A model generated the notes under the pieces. The model was not told the DNA's origin and did no database searches. It saw nothing but the letters and a program-made list of their open reading frames with translations. A stretch of 33,479 nucleotides of DNA, taken from positions 1 to 33,479 of the forward strand of contig DATLNZ010000033.1 in the NCBI GenBank assembly GCA_035536535.1. The letters are read 5' to 3'. Both the position numbers and the translations under genes were made by a program. This DNA comes from Actinomycetota bacterium. Lineage in GTDB: Bacteria > Actinomycetota > JAICYB01. Shown here piece after piece: positions 29,347 through 33,479 of this stretch (positions are counted from its first letter, which is position 1; every line of letters starts with the position of its first letter).

Positions 29347-30353
29347 CCGCGCAGGTCGTACGGAGGCAGGTGGACGCGGCGGTCGGTCACGATCGCCGAC
29401 ACCAGCTCCGCGGGCGTCACGTCAAAAGCCGGGTTGAGGACCGGGGAGTCCCCGGGGGCCACGACGGTGGAGCCTGCGAACCGCAGCTCCGAAGCAGGAC
29501 GGTCCTCGATGGCTATCGACGCTCCATCGGGCGCCTGCGGGTCCACCGTGGTGAGTGGGGCGGCCACAAAGAACGGGACGTCGTGGCGCGCCGCCAGCAC
29601 CGCCATCACGTAGGTCCCGACCTTGTTGGCGAAGTCGCCGTTGGCGGCGATGCGGTCGGCCCCCACGACCACCGCCTGCACCCATCCCGAAGCTAAAACG
29701 GACCCCGTCGCCCCTTCCGTCAGGATGGAGTGCGGGATGCCCAACCGTCCCAGCTCCCAAGCGGTGAGGCGGGAGCCCTGCAGAAGAGGCCTGGTCTCGG
29801 GCACCCACACCTCACGGACCCGCCCCGCCTCGAAGGCCGTCCGGATGACTCCCAGCGCGGTGCCGATGCCCCCGGTGGCCAGCGCGCCGGTGTTGCAGTA
29901 GGTCAGGACGCCGGCCCCCTCGGGGATCAGCTCCGCTCCGAGCCTTCCGATGGACTCGCAGGCGGCCGCCTCCTCAGCGTGGACTGTGCGCGCCTCATCC
30001 TCGGCCGCCTCTACGGCCCCCGGACGCCCGGCGAGCCCGTCGATGCGCCGCAGCACCCTGTCGACCGACCTGGCGAGGTTGACCGCGGTCGGACGGGCCT
30101 CGCGGATGGCCCCGGCGGCGGCGGGAAACATGTCCAAAGGCACCGTGCGGAGCGCCAGCGCGACCGCATACGCCCCCGCCACGCCGATTAGCGGGGCACC
30201 GCGCACGCGCAGCGAGGTGATCGCCTCGATCACCGATGCCGGTTCACGCAGGTCAAGCCAGTCCTGCTCGGAGGGCAGGCGCGACTGGTCCAGGACGCGC
30301 AGAACTCCCGGCTCGTACACGAGCGGAACGATGCCCACGGATGCGCGGATCAT
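29343..30353 (-). CDS. mtnA: S-methyl-5-thioribose-1-phosphate isomerase
   Basis: Converts methylthioribose-1-phosphate to methylthioribulose-1-phosphate in the methionine salvage pathway. 336 residues, family length. RGAPLIG (51-57) in the N-terminal part, catalytic Cys153 in TYCNTGALATGGIGTALGV and catalytic Asp233 in VVGADRIAANGD are all in place; the fold is that of eIF2B-alpha-like proteins. It follows ahcY, so two enzymes of the SAM/methionine cycle are adjacent. The start ATG lacks Shine-Dalgarno and has TACGGT 6 nt upstream. It ends tail to tail with the plus-strand gene. Confidence 0.95.
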   Translation of the reverse strand: MIRASVGIVPLVYEPGVLRVLDQSRLPSEQDWLDLREPASVIEAITSLRVRGAPLIGVAGAYAVALALRTVPLDMFPAAAGAIREARPTAVNLARSVDRVLRRIDGLAGRPGAVEAAEDEARTVHAEEAAACESIGRLGAELIPEGAGVLTYCNTGALATGGIGTALGVIRTAFEAGRVREVWVPETRPLLQGSRLTAWELGRLGIPHSILTEGATGSVLASGWVQAVVVGADRIAANGDFANKVGTYVMAVLAARHDVPFFVAAPLTTVDPQAPDGASIAIEDRPASELRFAGSTVVAPGDSPVLNPAFDVTPAELVSAIVTDRRVHLPPYDLRG

Positions 30354-30359
30354 GGACCC

Positions 30360-30365
30360 ACCGTA
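30360..30365 (-). promoter_or_regulatory. Candidate -10 element of a leaderless mtnA promoter
   Basis: TACGGT on the minus strand, 6 nt before the mtnA ATG, next to a 12-bp GC palindrome (30366-30377, CGGCCGCGGCCG) in the 43-nt gap after ahcY. Confidence 0.4.
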
Positions 30366-30396
30366 CGGCCGCGGCCGGTCCTGCGCAGACTTCCCG

Positions 30397-31659
30397 CTAG
30401 GTGCCCTCGCGCCAGGACTCCAGGTAGTTGCGCTGCTCCGGCGTGAGCTCGTCCACCCGGACCCCCATGGTCCCTAGCTTGAGCCTGGCGATCTCGCGGT
30501 CCACGTCGGTCGGGACGTCCAGGACCCTGGGCTCCGCGCGCCTCCCCGCCCGGTGCTCGGCCACCAGCCAGGCGATCGAAAGCGACTGCCCCGCAAACGA
30601 CATGTCCATCACGGAGGCCGGGTGGCCCTCGGCGGCACCCAGGTTCACCAGACGCCCCTCCGCAAGCAGGTACAGCCTCCGGCCGTCGCCCATCACGAAC
30701 TCCTCGACGTCACGTCGGAACCGCCGCGTGGACGAGGCCTGCTTGCGCAGACCCCTCACGTCGATCTCCAGGTCGAAGTGGCCGGCGTTGGACAGGATCG
30801 CCCCGTCCTTCATCGCATCCATGTGCTCCAGGCGGATCACGTCGCGGTCGCCCGTGACCGTGCAGAAGATGTCTCCGATCACCGCCGCCTCGGCCATCGG
30901 CATGACGGCATACCCGTCCATCACCGCCTCCAGAGCCCGGATCTCGTCGATCTCCGTGACGACCACGCGGGCGCCCAGGCCGCGGGCGCGTGACGCGACA
31001 CCCCGGCCGCAGTCTCCGTAGCCGGACACCACCACCACGCGCCCCGCCAACAGGACGTTGGTCGCACGGATGATCCCGTCCAGGGCGGACTGGCCCGTTC
31101 CGTACCGGTTGTCGAACAGGTGCTTGGTCGGCGTGTCGTTGATGGCCACGATCGGGTACCGCAGTGCGCCCTCGGCCGCCATCTGGCGCAGCCGGATCAC
31201 GCCGGTCGTCGTCTCCTCCGAGCCGGCGATCGTGCGCTCCGCCTGCTCGGGGCGCTTCATGTGCAGCATCGAGACCAGGTCCGCGCCATCGTCGATCGTG
31301 AAGTTCGGCTCCCGGTCCAGGATCTCCTCGATGTTGTTGTAGTAGCTGTCGTTGTCCTCGCCGCGGACCGCGAAGACGGGCACGCCCTCGGCGGCCAGGC
31401 AGGCGGCGACGTCGTCCTGGGTGGACAGTGGGTTTGACGCGCACAGGTAGACGTCCGCCCCTCCCGCCCGCAGAGCCCTCACGAGATTGGCGGTCTCGGT
31501 GGTCACGTGAAGGCACGCCCCGACCGACACCCCCTCGAATGTGCGCTCCCGCGCGAACCGCTCCGTCAGCGCCCGCATCACGGGCATCTGGCCGGCTGCC
31601 CACTCGATGCGAAGCTGCCCCTCGTCGGCCAGGTTCGGGTCGGCGATGTGGTTGTCCAT
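30397..31659 (-). CDS. ahcY: Adenosylhomocysteinase
   Basis: NAD-dependent enzyme splitting S-adenosylhomocysteine to homocysteine and adenosine, clearing the product of methyltransferases. 420 residues, the short type without the 40-residue insert of many bacterial enzymes. N-terminal catalytic domain with ETANLVRALRAGGADV, CASNPLSTQDDVAA and the EETTTGVIRL signature; NAD domain with VVVSGYGDCGRGVASRARG; conserved AEAAVIGDIFCTVTG and LSNAGHFDLEID. The ATG is preceded by GGAGGAG at ideal distance. It is 20 nt after the isomerase gene. Confidence 0.97.
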   Translation of the reverse strand: MDNHIADPNLADEGQLRIEWAAGQMPVMRALTERFARERTFEGVSVGACLHVTTETANLVRALRAGGADVYLCASNPLSTQDDVAACLAAEGVPVFAVRGEDNDSYYNNIEEILDREPNFTIDDGADLVSMLHMKRPEQAERTIAGSEETTTGVIRLRQMAAEGALRYPIVAINDTPTKHLFDNRYGTGQSALDGIIRATNVLLAGRVVVVSGYGDCGRGVASRARGLGARVVVTEIDEIRALEAVMDGYAVMPMAEAAVIGDIFCTVTGDRDVIRLEHMDAMKDGAILSNAGHFDLEIDVRGLRKQASSTRRFRRDVEEFVMGDGRRLYLLAEGRLVNLGAAEGHPASVMDMSFAGQSLSIAWLVAEHRAGRRAEPRVLDVPTDVDREIARLKLGTMGVRVDELTPEQRNYLESWREGT

Positions 31660-31679
31660 GTGCTCCTCCAGTCGGTTGC

Positions 31680-32771
31680 TCAGTTGTCGGAGATCGCGCG
31701 CTTCAGGCGCGCGATCGAATCTATGGGCAGGGCGTCCACCCCTCGCAGGATCGCGAGATAGACGGACACCAACCCTCCCAGGAGGGCCAGGTCGAAAAAG
31801 CGGGTCACCAGGTCCGCGCCCTGCGCCTGAACCTCGATGACGTCCTCGAAATCGTCCCGGACATCTGGGACGGCCGCCTCAAAGGCCCGCGCGATCCGCT
31901 GGTCCTCGTCCGGCTCCCGCAGGCAGACCAGCACCTTGCGCATCCGCGGCCGGCCTTCGCGCCCTTCGGCGGCGAGGCCGACGATCTCGTTGTGCGCGAG
32001 CTCGGGCAGGTTCGCCGCGTGCGCCAGAACCTTGGAGTTCTCGTTCAGGTCGGTCCTCCACCTGGCGGAGGCCACACCGGTCGCCCCGGCGCCTCCCCAC
32101 ACGACGGGCAGCGTTCCTTCCAGCCGGACGGCGAGGCGCTTGGCTTCGTTGCGCTCCAGCGGCACGTCCGGACCCCACTGCGACACACGCCCCTGAAGGT
32201 GGGCCGCCGTGGCTTCCTGCCACTGGCCGCCCGGCCCGGCCAGGAGATCGACCGCCAGAGCGGCCATGGACCCGAGGGCGAATCGCGGCAGCATCCCCTC
32301 GGGGACCTTCCACACCTCCCACTGCGCGGCCGTGGCTTCCTCCGCAAGAGGACCTCCGGACGTGATCACGGCACCGTGCGCGGCTCCGCGCGAGCACGCC
32401 GCCCTGAAGCCGTCCAGCGTCTCCGCGGTGCTTCCGGAGTAGCTGGCGGCCACCACGAAAGTCGACTCGTCGCAGAAGGCCGGCACCCCGCACCCCCTGT
32501 GGACCACCACGGGCAGCTTCGACCCGCCGGCGGCCGCGGCCGAGGCAAGGTCTCCGGCAACCCCGGACCCGCCCATCCCGAGGAAAAGCGCCGACCGCAA
32601 CGGAACCCGCCGCCCGGCAACCCGGGCGGCGCCGGCGCGATGCGTCCCGACCTGGGTCGCCATCGACGCGACGGCCCCCAGCGCACCGGACGGATCGCGC
32701 GCCGCGACGGCGGCGGCGTCGTCCAGGACCGAGGTCGCGGTGTCCGGAGGGGTGATCAGTCGCCCTCCCAT
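31680..32771 (-). CDS. Bifunctional phosphoglucose/phosphomannose isomerase-type SIS protein
   Basis: Two SIS domains; interconverts fructose-6-P with glucose-6-P and probably mannose-6-P. 363 residues. Landmarks: [16 protein letters not shown] (SIS 1 loop), [14 protein letters not shown], and the second-domain [21 protein letters not shown] with the active-site Glu and His, ending [15 protein letters not shown]. This is the family first described from Pyrobaculum and Thermoplasma and present in Actinomycetota. It lies in the phosphomannomutase run, so it would supply mannose-6-P for GDP-mannose. The ATG at 32771 overlaps the Trm112-like stop by 16 nt; the start has only a weak ribosome site. 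Confidence 0.9.
   Translation of the reverse strand: MGGRLITPPDTATSVLDDAAAVAARDPSGALGAVASMATQVGTHRAGAARVAGRRVPLRSALFLGMGGSGVAGDLASAAAAGGSKLPVVVHRGCGVPAFCDESTFVVAASYSGSTAETLDGFRAACSRGAAHGAVITSGGPLAEEATAAQWEVWKVPEGMLPRFALGSMAALAVDLLAGPGGQWQEATAAHLQGRVSQWGPDVPLERNEAKRLAVRLEGTLPVVWGGAGATGVASARWRTDLNENSKVLAHAANLPELAHNEIVGLAAEGREGRPRMRKVLVCLREPDEDQRIARAFEAAVPDVRDDFEDVIEVQAQGADLVTRFFDLALLGGLVSVYLAILRGVDALPIDSIARLKRAISDN
31692..31716. repeat. Perfect hairpin at the 3' end of the isomerase gene
   Basis: GATCGCGCGC (31692-31701) and GCGCGCGATC (31707-31716) with a 5-base loop. It is inside the last codons (IARLKRAI) of the isomerase gene, 9 bases past the end of its stop codon and about 30 nt before the ahcY start. 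No T run follows, so it is not a classical terminator. Confidence 0.6.
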
Positions 32772-32944
32772 CGGGTTGCCTCGTCCACGAGCATCACGGG
32801 GATGTCGTCGCGGACGGGATAGGCCAGCCGGCAGTCGGGGGCCGAGCAGACGAGGAACTCGTTTCCGTCACGCGTCTTCTCCTCGACCGGCTGCTTGCAC
32901 TTCGGACAGGCCAGGATCTCGAGAAGCTCCTTGTCTATGGGCAT
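32756..32944 (-). CDS. Trm112-like zinc-binding protein
   Basis: 62 residues, UPF0434/Trm112 family. Starts [21 protein letters not shown] with a CxxC (Cys13, Cys16) and has two more cysteines (Cys33 and Cys38, [13 protein letters not shown]), forming a small zinc ribbon; ends [15 protein letters not shown], a family hallmark. In eukaryotes and archaea Trm112 activates methyltransferases; the bacterial role is not settled. TAG of the upstream mutase directly abuts its ATG and GGGAGGG gives a strong ribosome site. Confidence 0.93.
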   Translation of the reverse strand: MPIDKELLEILACPKCKQPVEEKTRDGNEFLVCSAPDCRLAYPVRDDIPVMLVDEATRWEGD

Positions 32945-33479
32945 CTACCCTCCCCTGATAAGAGCCAATAGCTCGTCACGCCGCGGCTGCATCACCGCCG
33001 GGCTCGATGCCTCGACGTTCAGGCGCAGCAACGGCTCGGTGTTCGAAGGCCTGAGGTTGAACCACCAGTCCGGATACGAGACTGTCAGCCCGTCCAAGGT
33101 GTCGTGCTCGCCCTCCGGATAGGCATCCGCAACCCTGGCCATCGCCGCCTGCTGGTCCGCGACGGGAGTGTTGATCTCCCCGGACGCAGCGTACCGCTGC
33201 AGCGGGACCAGCAGCTCCGACAGCGGCGCCGGGGCTTCGGACATGGTTTCCAGCACGTACAGCGCCGCCAGCAGGCCGGAGTCGGCGCGGTAGTTCTCCC
33301 TGAAGTAGTAGTGGCCCGAGTGCTCGCCTCCGAACACCGCGCCCGTGGAGGCCATCAGCTGCTTGATGTAGGAGTGGCCGACCTTCGACCGGACCGGCAC
33401 TCCCCCACACTCCCGGACGACCTCCGGGACCACCCGCGAGCAGATGACGTTGTGGATGACGGTGCCCCCCGGCTCCCGG
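32945..33479 (-). CDS. manB: Phosphomannomutase/phosphoglucomutase (5' part beyond window)
   Basis: C-terminal part, 177 codons visible, of an alpha-D-phosphohexomutase. Sugar-binding motif GGEHSGHYYF and the phosphate-binding loop LRPSNTEPLLRLNVEA are present, along with VRSKVGHSYIKQLMA of domain 3. The N-terminus with the catalytic phosphoserine lies outside. Together with the isomerase two genes on, it suggests mannose-6-P to mannose-1-P conversion for GDP-mannose; glucose specificity cannot be excluded. Confidence 0.93.
   Translation of the reverse strand, partial: REPGGTVIHNVICSRVVPEVVRECGGVPVRSKVGHSYIKQLMASTGAVFGGEHSGHYYFRENYRADSGLLAALYVLETMSEAPAPLSELLVPLQRYAASGEINTPVADQQAAMARVADAYPEGEHDTLDGLTVSYPDWWFNLRPSNTEPLLRLNVEASSPAVMQPRRDELLALIRGG

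Overview
The window is GC-rich, densely coded chromosomal DNA from a bacterium that I would place among deep-branching, probably uncultured Actinomycetota. The reasons are high GC, many GTG starts, gene order of the Gram-positive type (rho-rpmE-DUF1385-prfA-prmC-tsaC-LMW phosphatase-glyA-wecA-atp, and hpf-secA-prfB), a long-form HPF, ThyX, and an apparent heavy use of leaderless mRNAs. This placement is inference from gene content, not from a phylogeny. All genes but one lie on the minus strand, so transcription runs from high to low coordinates. I see no rRNA, tRNA, IS element, prophage or CRISPR.

Region by region in window order: (1) 1-6405, the F1Fo ATP synthase operon atpZ-I-B-E-F-H-A-G-D, with atpD cut by the window edge. 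(2) 6413-12067, wecA-like transferase, glyA, a low-molecular-weight phosphatase, tsaC, prmC and prfA, which cover translation termination and tRNA t6A. (3) 12080-12395, the only large gap, full of inverted repeats, a possible structured RNA. (4) 12396-14209, DUF1385 and thyX. (5) 14245-20524, one tightly overlapping run: metallophosphoesterase, methyltransferase, cyclic 2,3-diphosphoglycerate synthetase, 2-phosphoglycerate kinase, transaldolase, rho and rpmE. (6) 20546-26602, secA, prfB (with a programmed +1 frameshift) and a glycogen debranching-type glucosidase. (7) 26631-28582, hpf coupled to an orphan response regulator, and comF. (8) 28675-29346, the only plus-strand gene, an anchored or secreted protein of unknown function. 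(9) 29343-33479, mtnA, ahcY, a PGI/PMI-type isomerase, a Trm112-like zinc protein and the 3' part of a phosphomannomutase.

The most notable content is the pair of genes for cyclic 2,3-diphosphoglycerate, a compatible solute known from thermophilic methanogens, embedded in a bacterial operon and translationally coupled to transaldolase and Rho. Second is a recurrent TANNNT hexamer placed 6-7 nt before the start codon of the genes that seem to head transcription units and lack a Shine-Dalgarno sequence, the layout of leaderless transcription. Third is an intact RF2 autoregulatory frameshift site. Genes inside the runs instead overlap their neighbours (ATGA, GTGA, TAGATG) or carry clear GGAGG-type sites, so the two initiation modes mark operon heads and operon interiors.
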